Source of the DNA: UBA5070 sp035352895
GTDB lineage: Bacteria; Fibrobacterota; Fibrobacteria; UBA5070
Direction of reading: 5' to 3'
Assembly: GCA_035352895.1 (NCBI GenBank)
Contig: DAOPYN010000006.1
Location: forward strand, 1 to 64,000
DNA length: 64,000 nt
A program made the translations under genes and the position numbers. Positions 10,301-19,245 of the stretch are shown piece by piece (position 1 is the first letter of the stretch; every line of letters begins with the position of its first letter). Below the pieces are notes generated by a model. The model did no database searches and was not told the origin of the DNA. It saw only the letters and a list, made by a program, of their open reading frames with translations.

Positions 10301-11560
10301 ATGCCCAAGCGCACCCTCCCCCTTCGCGTGTTGCCGATTCTCTGCGTAAACATCTTCGCGGCGTCCGCGGAGACCGAAGATTCCAGCCTCGCCGCCTCCT
10401 GGAGGGAAGGAATCCCGCTTTGGTCGGCCCGTTCGCATCGGATCCATGTTGTCGATTTCTCCGAATCGTGCTGTCTGGATTTTCCTCCTCGCGAGATCCT
10501 CATGGACTCGCGCTCCGGAAAGCCCCTTTCCATCTCCACCCTTTCCGACGCCAAGGATCCGCGATACACCCTCAGGAGGTTCCTGGAGATCCGGCGGGAG
10601 GGCGACCTGAGGAGCATGGTTGCGGTCGGGAATCTGCAAAAGACATCTCCCGAAACCTCGCAGACGGTGCAATGGCGATTCACGGTGCAATTCTCGCGTT
10701 TCGGTGCGGCACAAGGTGGCCAATTCGAAACGCAGCTGTTGCCCCTGGATTCGTTCCGACTCCCGGGCCACTGCTGCGATGGAGGCGCATACGATGCGAA
10801 ACCCTGTCGGAGGGCGGCCGATCACTGGACGCTTTGGGTCGATCCAGCCACGCGCCGTGGCGTGTTGCGCAGCGGCATCAGAACCCACGCCACCGCCTGC
10901 GACGTGCCGGCTCGATTCCACTTGGTGGATTGGAGGCCGGTCCGGGATGATTCGATCCGATACCACTCCACGTCGACCAGGATTTTCGAGCAGGACCACG
11001 CGGGATGGGATGCGGCGGGCCATCGCATCCATGTGGGCTCCTTCGCGAACCTCGGAGGCGGCTATCCCGAGCAGGAACACCTGGTGATCGACGATCGTTC
11101 GGGCGGAATCCTGGAAACGAGGAAGAATCCCTGGCCGGGATCGCAGAGCAGCGACTTGCCTGCAGATTCCGCCAAATCCATGCGCGATCGCACCGAAGCA
11201 TCGCTCTTCCGATCCCGGTTGGTGGCCGTTCGGCCCTGGGAATCCGTGCGCAGGATCACTGCCGGGAACGGCGTGACGCTGCAAGGAATCCAAGACGGGG
11301 ACTGCCTGCGCATCCATCGGAATCTCCACAGGAAGATCGAGGTCTCGCCGTCGTGCTGCGACCACACCTCGGAACAGCCGACCAAGCCATGCCATCTCCC
11401 GGCCAACGATTGGACGTTCTGGCCCGCCCCGGTGGGCAGATCCGGACTGTTGCGCGCGCAAGCGACCAACCCCGCCAACGACTGCAACGGCGGGCCGGTC
11501 TACTCCATGGAAACCTGGAGCCCCTCCACCTGTTCCGACCAGGATTTCCTGGATCCGTGA
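10301..11560 (+). CDS. Putative secreted protein of unknown function
   Basis: 419 residues with an N-terminal Sec signal (KRTLPLRVLPILCVNIFAASA). The mature region has two related halves, each containing a double-Cys segment (SESCCLDF near residue 57 and SPSCCDHT near 350) and an 'H-I-H' motif (SHRIHVVDF, GHRIHVGSF), which suggests an internal duplication. No enzyme motif is recognised. A TAGATTCG sequence four bases before the ATG and the lack of an SD suggest a leaderless start. Unknown function. Confidence 0.6.
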   Translation: MPKRTLPLRVLPILCVNIFAASAETEDSSLAASWREGIPLWSARSHRIHVVDFSESCCLDFPPREILMDSRSGKPLSISTLSDAKDPRYTLRRFLEIRREGDLRSMVAVGNLQKTSPETSQTVQWRFTVQFSRFGAAQGGQFETQLLPLDSFRLPGHCCDGGAYDAKPCRRAADHWTLWVDPATRRGVLRSGIRTHATACDVPARFHLVDWRPVRDDSIRYHSTSTRIFEQDHAGWDAAGHRIHVGSFANLGGGYPEQEHLVIDDRSGGILETRKNPWPGSQSSDLPADSAKSMRDRTEASLFRSRLVAVRPWESVRRITAGNGVTLQGIQDGDCLRIHRNLHRKIEVSPSCCDHTSEQPTKPCHLPANDWTFWPAPVGRSGLLRAQATNPANDCNGGPVYSMETWSPSTCSDQDFLDP

Positions 11561-11628
11561 CCTCCCTTGCGTCCCAGGTAGGGCCATGCGCTCCAGTCCA
11601 GCCATGGATCAAAGCTGGGAATGGTATT

Positions 11629-12714
11629 ATGGAAGTTCGCGCCGCAGAAAGCCCTGTTGTCCAGTTCGATCCTGGGAGCCCTTCATTGGATTCCAAAAGC
11701 GAGCCCAGCAATACCCTCCACCGCGCCCGTCTCCAGGCCCTTTCCGTGCCGGTGATCTACGCCATCTTCGGAGGACTGTGGATCCTGGTGTCGGACCTGG
11801 CCCTGGGGGCGATGCATCTGCCTCCGGACATCACGACCCGGATCGCCATGTTCAAGGGCTGGCTCTACGTGGCCGGGAGCACCCTTCTGATCGTGGTGGT
11901 GATGCGCACGGCCTGGGCCACGCTGGAGCGTGCCTACGCCGAACTCAAGGTGGAGCTTTCCGAGCGCAAGGCCGCCCAGGAAAAGGCCCAGCGGCTGTCC
12001 GAGGAGCTCGACCAGCGGGTGCGCGAGCGGACCGTCCACCTCCAGGAAACGCTCGCGGAACTGGCCATGTTCAGCGACCTGGTCAGCCACGACCTGCGCT
12101 CCCCGTTGCGGATCCTTTCCAGCTACGCCCAGGCGCTCCAGGACAGTCAATCCACCGGCCATCCGGAGGATTGCACACAGTACGCGGCCCGCATCCAGGC
12201 GGTCACGGCCCGGATGGAAAGAATGATCCAGGCGCTGATGGAACTGTCCCGCCACGGCCGCGATGCTCTGAGGATCGTCGACTACGGCGGAGATGCGCAC
12301 GGAACCTTGGTGGACGAAATCTGGCAGGAGATTTCGCACAACCACCCGGGCCGGTCCTTCCGGTTCGAGCGCGGCCCTCTGCCTTTCGTCCGCTGCGACC
12401 CTGCGATGCTGGAACACGTCTGGCGCAACCTCCTGGCCAACGCCGCCAAGTTCACCCGCGAGCGCGACTCGGCCGTGGTGCAGGTGGAATTCCGAGACGG
12501 CTGGTTCCGGGTACGCGACAATGGAATCGGCTTCGATCCCACCATGGCTTCCAAGATCTTCCGCCCCTTCGAGCGGTTGCATCCCACGCGCGACTTCGAG
12601 GGTGAAGGGATCGGGCTGGCCCTGGTGGGAAGAATCGTGGAACGCCACGGCGGCAAAGTGGAAGCCGACGGTAAGCCCGGCGAAGGCTGCGAAATCCGGT
12701 TTCGGATCCCGTGA
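11629..12714 (+). CDS. Membrane-bound sensor histidine kinase
   Basis: 361 residues: TM1 about 40-60, a very short external loop, TM2 about 77-94, a coiled-coil linker (97-145), then a HisKA domain with phosphoacceptor H154 (LVSHDLRSPLRILSSYA). A HATPase_c domain follows, with N-box ...WRNLLANAAKF, G1 VRDNGIGFD and G2 EGEGIGLAL. It resembles phytochrome-type kinases that act on receiver proteins. With hardly any extracytoplasmic domain, sensing is probably in the membrane. The downstream lipoprotein overlaps its stop by four bases (GTGA), so the two are coupled. No response regulator adjoins it directly; the nearest receiver (14606) has Glu at the phosphosite. Confidence 0.92.
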   Translation: MEVRAAESPVVQFDPGSPSLDSKSEPSNTLHRARLQALSVPVIYAIFGGLWILVSDLALGAMHLPPDITTRIAMFKGWLYVAGSTLLIVVVMRTAWATLERAYAELKVELSERKAAQEKAQRLSEELDQRVRERTVHLQETLAELAMFSDLVSHDLRSPLRILSSYAQALQDSQSTGHPEDCTQYAARIQAVTARMERMIQALMELSRHGRDALRIVDYGGDAHGTLVDEIWQEISHNHPGRSFRFERGPLPFVRCDPAMLEHVWRNLLANAAKFTRERDSAVVQVEFRDGWFRVRDNGIGFDPTMASKIFRPFERLHPTRDFEGEGIGLALVGRIVERHGGKVEADGKPGEGCEIRFRIP

Positions 12715-13250
12715 ACCTCCGCGCCTCCGTCGGATTGGCTCTGGCGTTCCTGGCCGGATGCGCTCCCACCAGCCGCATGGCGAGCTTCGGATTTCCTGAC
12801 AATTCCTGCCCGATCGCTTTCGACTCCTCCCTCTTCCAGAAGGTGTCCGATACCTCCCTGGTCCGCGCGGCGGTCCACGACCCGGACAGCGGCGGGATGC
12901 GCTGCGCGATCGCGCTGGCCCTGCGGCCGGGAAGGCATGTGACGGTCCACCGGGTGTACGGCAGCCCAGCCCGCCCCATCCGCCGGTGGTGGGCCCTATC
13001 CCTCCCCGGATCGGACAGTTCCGCCTACCGCGCGATGTACGAAATCTGCCCAGCCTGGAACTCCCTGGATTCCCTGGTCAGCTGCGAGCTCGCCCCGGGA
13101 GCCCGCCTGGCCATGGGGCCGGGCCAGAGCGCCAGCTGCACGGGCCAGACGGGCTACCCCGTCTCGGATTCCCTCCAGGTGTTCCTGGCCAACCCCTCCC
13201 GCGACCTGGACACCGCCCGCTGCCGATATGGCCGGATGGAGTGGAGGTAG
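12711..13250 (+). CDS. Small lipoprotein coupled to a histidine kinase
   Basis: A 179-residue predicted lipoprotein: signal MNLRASVGLALAFLAGC with lipobox LAGC. The mature part holds six or more Cys residues (CPIAF, MRCAIAL, YEICPAW, VSCEL, ASCTG, ARCRYG), probably disulfide-bonded in the periplasm. It starts with GTG inside the kinase stop (GTGA overlap), so translation is coupled. It could modulate or feed the kinase. No known family is recognised. Confidence 0.75.
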   Translation: MNLRASVGLALAFLAGCAPTSRMASFGFPDNSCPIAFDSSLFQKVSDTSLVRAAVHDPDSGGMRCAIALALRPGRHVTVHRVYGSPARPIRRWWALSLPGSDSSAYRAMYEICPAWNSLDSLVSCELAPGARLAMGPGQSASCTGQTGYPVSDSLQVFLANPSRDLDTARCRYGRMEWR

Positions 13251-13357
13251 GGGGGGCAACCAGGCGGGAAGGTCAGTGCGTCGCTTTCGAAGGGCTCCAC
13301 GAACCCAGGCCCGGCCGATTCCGCGTACATGCGTTCGCGGAGCCCCGGCAATTCGTC

Positions 13358-13365
13358 TACGTTTG
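13358..13365 (+). promoter_or_regulatory. Putative -7 promoter box TACGTTTG upstream of purT
   Basis: A perfect TAnnTTTG match, 29 bases before the purT start. The implied 5' leader would carry the GGAGG SD at 13384-13388. Fits the leadered class of promoters in this window. Confidence 0.5.
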
Positions 13366-13394
13366 TCCTTCCTAATCGCTTCGGAGGAACGAAC

Positions 13395-14594
13395 ATGGAT
13401 CTGGGAACCCCTCTTTCTCCCGCTGCGGTGCGGGTCATGCTGCTGGGAGCGGGCGAGTTGGGCAAGGAAGTGGTCATCGCCTTGCAGCGCCTGGGCTGCG
13501 AGACCATCGCGGTCGACCGCTACCCCGGCGCCCCCGGCCACCAGGTGGCCCACCGCTCGCACGTGATCGATATGACAGATTCCGCAGCGATTCGCAGGCT
13601 GGTGGAACAGGAGCGCCCCCATCTGATCGTCCCCGAGATCGAGGCCATCGCCACGGACGAACTCGTGCGTATCGAGGCCGATGGCCTTTGCGAAGTGATC
13701 CCCACCGCGCGAGCCGCCCAGCTCACCATGAACCGCGAAGGGATCCGGCGCCTGGCAGCCGAGACGTTGGGACTGGCCACATCCCCCTACCGGTTCGCCA
13801 GCAGCCTGGACCAATTGCGCGAAGCGATCGACGACGGAATCGGTTATCCGTGCGTGGTCAAGCCGACCATGTCCAGCTCGGGCAAAGGGCAATCCGTGGT
13901 CAGATCGCCCGATGCATTGGCCGCGGCCTGGGACTACGCCGCCAAGGGAGGGCGCGTCGACAGCGGCCGGGTGATCGTGGAAGGCTTCGTGGACTTCGAC
14001 TACGAGATCACCATGCTCACCGTCCGTTCGAAATCCGTCACAGGCGCGATCGAAACCCGCTTCTGCGAACCGGTGGGCCACGTGCAGGTGAACGGCGACT
14101 ACGTGGAAAGTTGGCAGCCCCAGGCGATGAGCGCCGTGGCGCTGGAGCGCGCCCGCGAGATCTCCGGCAAGGTCACCGAGGCCTTGGGAGGCCGAGGGAT
14201 TTTCGGGGTGGAACTGTTCGTGAAGGGCGACATGGTGTGGTTTTCCGAGGTGAGCCCTCGCCCGCACGACACCGGCCTGGTCACCCTGGGCACCCAACGC
14301 CTCTCGGAATTCGAACTGCACGCCCGCGCCATCCTGGGACTTCCGGTGGACACCTCCCTCCGCAGACCCGGCGCCAGCGCGGTGATCTACGGCGGCTTGG
14401 AGGCCAATGCCGTGACCTTTTCCGGCGTGGCCGACGCCCTGACCGTGCCGGAGACCGACATCCGCCTGTTCGGCAAGCCCGAAAGCTTCCCCAAGCGGCG
14501 CATGGGGGTGGTGGTGTCCACGGCGGATTCCGTCGCCATCGCCCGCGAACGAGCCAAGAGCGCCGCGGCCATGGTGGAGTGCAGGGCGGTCTGA
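13395..14594 (+). CDS. purT: Formate-dependent phosphoribosylglycinamide formyltransferase (GAR transformylase 2)
   Basis: A 399-residue ATP-grasp enzyme, close to the length of Escherichia coli PurT. It makes formyl-GAR from GAR, formate and ATP in purine synthesis. Visible are the N-terminal nucleotide-binding loop VMLLGAGELGKE, the NREGIRRLAAE segment, the ATP-grasp block CVVKPTMSSSGKGQSVV and the C-terminal metal-site region FFSEVSPRPHDTGLVTLGTQ-like sequence characteristic of PurT. The start is ATG 13395 with GGAGGAA seven bases upstream; an upstream in-frame extension has no SD. The receiver-domain gene follows 11 bases after the stop. Confidence 0.96.
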   Translation: MDLGTPLSPAAVRVMLLGAGELGKEVVIALQRLGCETIAVDRYPGAPGHQVAHRSHVIDMTDSAAIRRLVEQERPHLIVPEIEAIATDELVRIEADGLCEVIPTARAAQLTMNREGIRRLAAETLGLATSPYRFASSLDQLREAIDDGIGYPCVVKPTMSSSGKGQSVVRSPDALAAAWDYAAKGGRVDSGRVIVEGFVDFDYEITMLTVRSKSVTGAIETRFCEPVGHVQVNGDYVESWQPQAMSAVALERAREISGKVTEALGGRGIFGVELFVKGDMVWFSEVSPRPHDTGLVTLGTQRLSEFELHARAILGLPVDTSLRRPGASAVIYGGLEANAVTFSGVADALTVPETDIRLFGKPESFPKRRMGVVVSTADSVAIARERAKSAAAMVECRAV

Positions 14595-14605
14595 GGTCTG
14601 CGCTG

Positions 14606-15037
14606 GTGAACGTATTGTGGATCGACAGCGAACCATCGGTCCGCCACTTCGGCAGGAAGCTTCTGTCTGGTTTTTCCGGGCTGGAATTCTTCGAGTCAGG
14701 ATCGAAGGACGAGGCTCTCGACGTTCTGTCCCGGAACCAAATTGACCTGGTCCTGGTGGAAATCGCTCTCTCCAGGGACACCAGGAACCGCGATGGTCAA
14801 ATTCTGATCAAGCACATCCACGACAACACATCGGCGATCCCAGTGGTTGTTTCCAGCGTTTCCGAAGTGGTGGAGATCACCACCGCAATGCGCAACGGCG
14901 CCTACGACTACATCCTGAAGGAATCCTTCTCCAACGAGATCCTGGAGTCACTTGTCGAGAGAATCCAATCGGGAATGGCATTGCGGAAACACCGTCAGCA
15001 GAAGATCGCCTCGACCGATCCTAGTGAAGACGGGTAG
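14606..15037 (+). CDS. Single-domain response-regulator receiver with Glu at the phosphoacceptor site
   Basis: 143 residues forming one receiver domain with no output domain. The acidic pocket (IDSEP, D7/E9), switch Ser (PVVVSS) and conserved Lys (DYILKES) are present. The strand-3 position that normally carries the phosphoacceptor Asp is Glu52 (DLVLVEIAL; codon GAA at 14759-14761). A Glu there often mimics the phosphorylated state, so the protein may be permanently switched on or act in protein-protein contact. GTG 14606 is preferred; GAGG within the purT stop region (TGAGG) lies nine bases upstream, so it is probably co-translated with purT. The partner is unknown. Confidence 0.85.
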   Translation: MNVLWIDSEPSVRHFGRKLLSGFSGLEFFESGSKDEALDVLSRNQIDLVLVEIALSRDTRNRDGQILIKHIHDNTSAIPVVVSSVSEVVEITTAMRNGAYDYILKESFSNEILESLVERIQSGMALRKHRQQKIASTDPSEDG

Positions 15038-15111
15038 GAAACGAAAGTCGCGGAGACTTAGGCTGTCGCCAACCGGATGCGCCAGAAACGGAAACCCTGG
15101 GGACGCCGAGA

Positions 15112-15145
15112 GGGAAGGGGAGCAAGAGTGCGTCCCCTTCCACAC
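15112..15145 (+). repeat. 34-bp direct repeat, copy 1, with internal hairpin
   Basis: Identical over 34 bases to 15365-15398. Each copy folds into a 9-bp stem GGAAGGGGA/TCCCCTTCC around the 11-nt loop GCAAGAGTGCG. Confidence 0.85.
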
Positions 15146-15364
15146 AACAACGAATCGAGCGAAGAGGGATGAGACGACTCGACACAGACGCCGAAGGCGT
15201 ACGCCTTCCATTACCCTCCCATTCCGCTACGCGAAATGGGAGCCCTGTCCGCCGAGTGGTCCGTGGAGGGGATTATCCTCCGCGCAGCCAATTGCGAAAT
15301 CGTGTCGAAGGGGATGCAATCGCCGCGACACGACCCCGAAGCTGTCCGCGTAGGGACAGCGAGC

Positions 15365-15398
15365 GGGAAGGGGAGCAAGAGTGCGTCCCCTTCCACAC
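15365..15398 (+). repeat. 34-bp direct repeat, copy 2, abutting the ssb 3' end
   Basis: Same 34 bases and hairpin as 15112-15145, 253 bp away. It lies five bases beyond the ssb stop, so it may also serve as the 3' end structure of the ssb mRNA. Confidence 0.85.
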
Positions 15399-15402
15399 GA
15401 TT

Positions 15403-15906
15403 TCAGAAGGGAAGGTCGTCGTCCGCTGCCGATCCCCCCGCCGCCGGCGGGGGAGCGTAGTCGAAGTCGTCGCCCGCGCCCATGCTGGAGCCGCCGCGCT
15501 GCGCACCGCCACGCGCGCCGCCGCCGTAGCCGCCGCGCTCCTCGTAGCCGCCTTCGCCGCCGCCGGAAGGGCGTCCGTCCAGCATCATGAAGCGGTCGCA
15601 CAAAACTTCCGTGGCGTAACGCTTGGCACCGGTGGCCTTGTCGTCCCAGGTGCGGGTCTGGAGCTTGCCTTCCACGTACACGCGCGAGCCCTTGCGCAGG
15701 TACTTCTGGGCGATCTCGGCCTGCTGGCGCCAAGCCACGATGGTGACCCATTCGGTGCGTTCCTGGCGTTGACCGCTCTGGTCCTTCCAGTTTTCCGTGC
15801 AGGCCACGCGGAAGTTCGCCACCTGGGCGCCTCCGGGGGTGCTGCGGACTTCGGGATCGGCCCCGAGATTGCCGATGAGCATGACTTTGTTGAGCGAAGC
15901 GGCCAT
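15403..15906 (-). CDS. ssb: Single-stranded DNA-binding protein
   Basis: 167 residues: an N-terminal OB-fold (NKVMLIGNLGADPEVR, WVTIVAWRQQAEIAQKYLRKG) to about residue 110, then a Gly-rich flexible linker (GGYEERGGYGGGARGG), ending in the canonical acidic tip DDDLPF that recruits replication and repair partners. It coats ssDNA in replication, recombination and repair. ATG 15906 has AAGGAG six bases upstream. It is monocistronic here, divergent from the alpha-2-macroglobulin-like gene and followed by the hairpin island. Confidence 0.97.
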   Translation of the reverse strand: MAASLNKVMLIGNLGADPEVRSTPGGAQVANFRVACTENWKDQSGQRQERTEWVTIVAWRQQAEIAQKYLRKGSRVYVEGKLQTRTWDDKATGAKRYATEVLCDRFMMLDGRPSGGGEGGYEERGGYGGGARGGAQRGGSSMGAGDDFDYAPPPAAGGSAADDDLPF

Positions 15907-15994
15907 GGAAAGCTCCTTGGGCGTACGTATTGGTAGACCCCACCCCGGACGACCATCGCCCGGCGCGGGATGTGGGAAAGGTAGACTTCTCCGC

Positions 15995-18067
15995 ATGCTT
16001 CTTCCCTGGCTCCTCTCGCTCGCCCTCCCCCTGAGCGGACCCGCCTTGGTTCCAAACCCGCCTGCGAACCCTTCTCTGCGCCCAGCCGCACCTCGGGACA
16101 CCGCCATTCCCATGGAGACGCCACGGTTCATGCCACCGTCCCGCGGTGGGCACCTGCTGGCCGAGCAAGCGAAAGACGTGGTTTTGGAGGTGATGTCCGT
16201 CCGGTCGGTGGTGGTGTCCGTCCGTCCCGTTCCCCTGTCGGGGATCCTTCCCTTGGACCCCGACCTCCACCCGAATCCCCCTGGCAAGCCTTCACGCTGC
16301 CGCACGCGCTGTTTCTCGATCCCTCCCCGGATTTGGCGCAAGGTCTTCCATCAAAGCTCTGCGGAACCCACCTCGCACTGGACCCTCCACCTGGATCTGG
16401 ACTCCCTGTCCCGCGCCTGGGGTGGCCCCTTCCTGGAGGTTTCCTTCAGGGCGTCTCCCGATCGATTCGATCCTCCAACAGACACCTCCCGGTGCGACAC
16501 GCTCCGCCACGACGAGCACCTTCTGGTGGGAAACCTGGGGATCCTGCTGGAAAACCGATCCGAAGATTCCGCCACCGTGTTCGCCTTGGATCTGGCCGGC
16601 GGTGCACCTCGCGACCGAGTGGAAATCTTCGCTTTGTCCGAGGATGGATCCATCCTGGACCGAAGGCGCACCGACTCTTCGGGAACGGCTCGGATCCGGG
16701 TGACCAAGGCCACGCGCGTGGTGGCGAAGACCCCCACCGAACAGGCCTGGCTTCGGCCCCGGTGGATGGATTCTCCGTGGGGAGGATCCGCACTGGGCGG
16801 CACCGCGAGAGGCCCAAGGATCGGCGCTCCCCCCGGCGAGCGCATCCTCCCCTTCCTGGCCAAGCAGGTGCATCGTCCCGGCGAGGAGTTGGTGGCCTCC
16901 TGCCTGGTGCGCGTTCCGGGGGCGACGCGGGTTTCCGGGAAGGTGCGCGTGCGCGTCGAGGATTGCGCCTTGACGGATTCCGCCATCCTGGACATCCCTC
17001 CCGACGGACTGGTGCAGTGGAGGTTCCGGGCCAACAGTGGAAAACGGCGATCCACCTGCTGGGGGAAGCTCGTCTGGAACTACGGGAATGCCCGGGCGAT
17101 CTCGCGCTTTTCCGTGGAGGAACCATGGCGCCCCCGACCCGACACGGCCAATCCCGCCAGGATGGACCATTGCGATCCGCACCCGGCGGTCTGGAGCGAG
17201 GATTCCCTCTCCTCGCTTCCCTCCCTGGCCGAGGGCGACACACTCGCGTGGGACGAGTCCTCCACCGCGGAGGGAATCGCCCTGGTGCAGGCGACCCAGG
17301 GACGACGGATTCTGCGGCGGTTCTGGCAACCCATGCGTCCAGGTTCCAACCGACTCCGCATGGTGGTGGACAGCTCCTGGGATCCGCATGTCCTGGTGAC
17401 GCGTACGGAAATCGGAAGGCGATCGCCGACCGACACCGCATGGCACCTTCGCCGCCCGTCCCGCGAGTTCCACATCCACCGCACCCTTCGGGAACTCCCC
17501 ATCGGCCTGGAGGCCTCGCCTTCGCCGGACGGATCGGTCCTCCGGATCCGGGTGCGCAATCCTTCTTCCCGCCACGGATCCATCTCCCTGTGGGTCCTGG
17601 ACACCGCGACATCGGGGTTGGACGCCCCCGAACCCGACATCTTCCCGACCTTCCAGCACATGCCGGAAATCGTCGCTCAGCAGTGGTCCGATGGTCTGGG
17701 CGAGACCCGCCTACCCTACCTCGACCGGACTGGTCCGGACTGCGACCCACGCTCGGGCCGGAAGGGAATCCAAAACGGAGGATTCCCCCGGTTCGTTGGC
17801 ACCGGGACTCCCGGGTCCAACGGTAGTGCCCACGGTTACGGCCCCATGGCCCCCATCCTGTCGGTCCGTCCTGTTTCCGCACCCTTTTCCTGGATCTCCG
17901 CACCGGTTCCTTTCGGTCCGGACGGTTTGGAAATGACAATCCCCCTTGCCGGCCATCGCGGTCCTTGGGTGGTCGGCGCGGTGGGAGCCTCCGGAGGTCT
18001 TTTCGGTCGTGCGCGAATCGTGGTCGACCGCCACTCCGATTCGATCCGACGGCTACCTTTGCCCTGA
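15995..18067 (+). CDS. Exported alpha-2-macroglobulin-like protein (short form)
   Basis: 690 residues with a Sec signal (LLPWLLSLALPLSGPA). From about residue 240 the sequence resembles bacterial alpha-2-macroglobulins: an MG-domain opening with KQVHRPGEELVASCLVRVPG, and a later block SLWVLDTATSGLDAPEPDIFPTF followed by ISAPVPFGPDGLEMTIPLAGHRG, similar to the bait-region flanks. It is far shorter than full A2M (about 1,600), and no CxEQ thioester motif is seen, so it would be a truncated or divergent relative. The start has no SD; TAGACTTC lies five bases upstream. Its TGA overlaps the ATG of the AraC-type gene by one base. Confidence 0.55.
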   Translation: MLLPWLLSLALPLSGPALVPNPPANPSLRPAAPRDTAIPMETPRFMPPSRGGHLLAEQAKDVVLEVMSVRSVVVSVRPVPLSGILPLDPDLHPNPPGKPSRCRTRCFSIPPRIWRKVFHQSSAEPTSHWTLHLDLDSLSRAWGGPFLEVSFRASPDRFDPPTDTSRCDTLRHDEHLLVGNLGILLENRSEDSATVFALDLAGGAPRDRVEIFALSEDGSILDRRRTDSSGTARIRVTKATRVVAKTPTEQAWLRPRWMDSPWGGSALGGTARGPRIGAPPGERILPFLAKQVHRPGEELVASCLVRVPGATRVSGKVRVRVEDCALTDSAILDIPPDGLVQWRFRANSGKRRSTCWGKLVWNYGNARAISRFSVEEPWRPRPDTANPARMDHCDPHPAVWSEDSLSSLPSLAEGDTLAWDESSTAEGIALVQATQGRRILRRFWQPMRPGSNRLRMVVDSSWDPHVLVTRTEIGRRSPTDTAWHLRRPSREFHIHRTLRELPIGLEASPSPDGSVLRIRVRNPSSRHGSISLWVLDTATSGLDAPEPDIFPTFQHMPEIVAQQWSDGLGETRLPYLDRTGPDCDPRSGRKGIQNGGFPRFVGTGTPGSNGSAHGYGPMAPILSVRPVSAPFSWISAPVPFGPDGLEMTIPLAGHRGPWVVGAVGASGGLFGRARIVVDRHSDSIRRLPLP

Positions 18068-19230
18068 TGCGTCCTGCCGTCCGGGTCCTGGTCTGGAGCC
18101 TTCCACTCGCCGTGGCCCTGACGGCCGCATCTCTCCTGCACAAGAAGGAAACCAACCTCCTCGCGGCGGGCCCGGGCCTTTCCCACGCCTTCGACGACAG
18201 GGCTCTGGGTGGGTCATCGCGCATCCGCATGGAGACAGATTCCGGCTCATGGAAGGTTCAGTTGCGCCTGGGCACCGGATTCGAGTGGCCCTACGTGGGA
18301 TTCGGGCAGAAATTCCTGCCCGGGCGACTCACCGAAACCATCGACGGCAGCGCGTACGATTCCCTGGTCCTGGTGGTGTCCAGCAGGCGCCAGTCCTCGG
18401 TGCGGCTCAACCTCAAGGTCATCGAGCCTGGCCTTACCGACACCAGCAGGGACCTGTCGTTTCTGCTCCTGGAGCAGGGGCTTTCGGTGGATCCCGTGGC
18501 CCAGCGACGCTCGGTGGCCCTGGACGGATTCACGGTGCCGCTGTGGTGGGAAAAGCAGAACGGATCCGTTCCGCACGCGCGCCCTCAATGGAAGAGGCAC
18601 CTGGTGGGCCTGGAGATCATCAACGGGATGGAACTTCCGTTGGGCGTGGACGACACCATCGAGGTCCGATCCATCCACATGGAGGGGCATCGGACCTGGA
18701 TGTGGTTCGCCTTCCCCCTTCTGGCGCTTGCGTTCTCCTGCCTGGTGGACTGGAGACTGCGGCCTCCTCCCTCCACGGCATCGAGCGTGCCCCCTCGAAC
18801 AGCACCCGGGGCATCCGGGCAGTCCGAGGTGCCACGCGCTCCGGTGGAACTTCCGTCCCATCGCGACGTGGAACGCGAGCGCCTGCTCGCCTGGATGGGC
18901 GCGAACTACGCACGCCAGGATCTGTCCGTGGACACCGCCTCCCGCGAGGTGGGCATCCATTCCCGTCGGATTCCATCCATAGTGCGCGAGGCCACCGGCC
19001 GGACCTTTCCCGCCCAGATCAACGAACTGCGCCTCCTGGAAGCCGCACGGCTCCTGGGCGAGACCGACCGGACCTTCTCGGAGATCGCCGCGGCGGTGGG
19101 CGTGGCCAACGTGCCCCACCTCCACCGCCTCTTCAAGGCGCGGTTCGGCGTCACTCCCGGGGAATGGAGGGCCGCTCCGGACCTTCGCCCGTCCACGGCA
19201 CATCCCCAACCCGACACCACCCCCCCCTGA
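18067..19230 (+). CDS. Membrane-anchored AraC-family transcriptional regulator
   Basis: 387 residues: TM1 about 7-24, a periplasmic beta-rich domain (about 30-205; WKVQLRLGTGFEWPYVGFG, DSLVLVVSSRRQSSVRLNLKV) reminiscent of carbohydrate-binding folds, TM2 about 208-230, a Pro-rich linker, and a C-terminal AraC/XylS double helix-turn-helix (about 268-367). The second HTH signature is FSEIAAAVGVANVPHLHRLFKARFGVTPGEWR. One-component membrane regulators of this layout sense an external ligand and act directly on DNA. It starts in the stop of the A2M-like gene (TGATG) and faces the GH9 gene 15 bases away, so control of cellulase or polysaccharide genes is plausible but inferred. Confidence 0.85.
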   Translation: MRPAVRVLVWSLPLAVALTAASLLHKKETNLLAAGPGLSHAFDDRALGGSSRIRMETDSGSWKVQLRLGTGFEWPYVGFGQKFLPGRLTETIDGSAYDSLVLVVSSRRQSSVRLNLKVIEPGLTDTSRDLSFLLLEQGLSVDPVAQRRSVALDGFTVPLWWEKQNGSVPHARPQWKRHLVGLEIINGMELPLGVDDTIEVRSIHMEGHRTWMWFAFPLLALAFSCLVDWRLRPPPSTASSVPPRTAPGASGQSEVPRAPVELPSHRDVERERLLAWMGANYARQDLSVDTASREVGIHSRRIPSIVREATGRTFPAQINELRLLEAARLLGETDRTFSEIAAAVGVANVPHLHRLFKARFGVTPGEWRAAPDLRPSTAHPQPDTTPP

Positions 19231-19245
19231 TCCGCACGACCCGCC

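Larger units (their letters stand above)
15038..15402. other. Hairpin-rich intergenic island without a gene
   Basis: 365 bases between the receiver gene and ssb with no convincing reading frame. They hold a string of inverted repeats: a perfect 16-bp palindrome GAAGGCGT/ACGCCTTC (15193-15208); CTCCCATT/AATGGGAG (15216-15223 with 15235-15242); GGAGG/CCTCC (15265-15281); TCGTGTCG/CGACACGA (15300-15307 with 15326-15333); GCTGTCC/GGACAGC (15341-15347 with 15354-15360). A longer near-perfect inverted pair lies at 15296-15314 and 15387-15405, plus the two 34-bp direct repeats listed separately. It looks like a composite of REP-like or decayed mobile palindromic elements, or a structured RNA. Confidence 0.6.
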
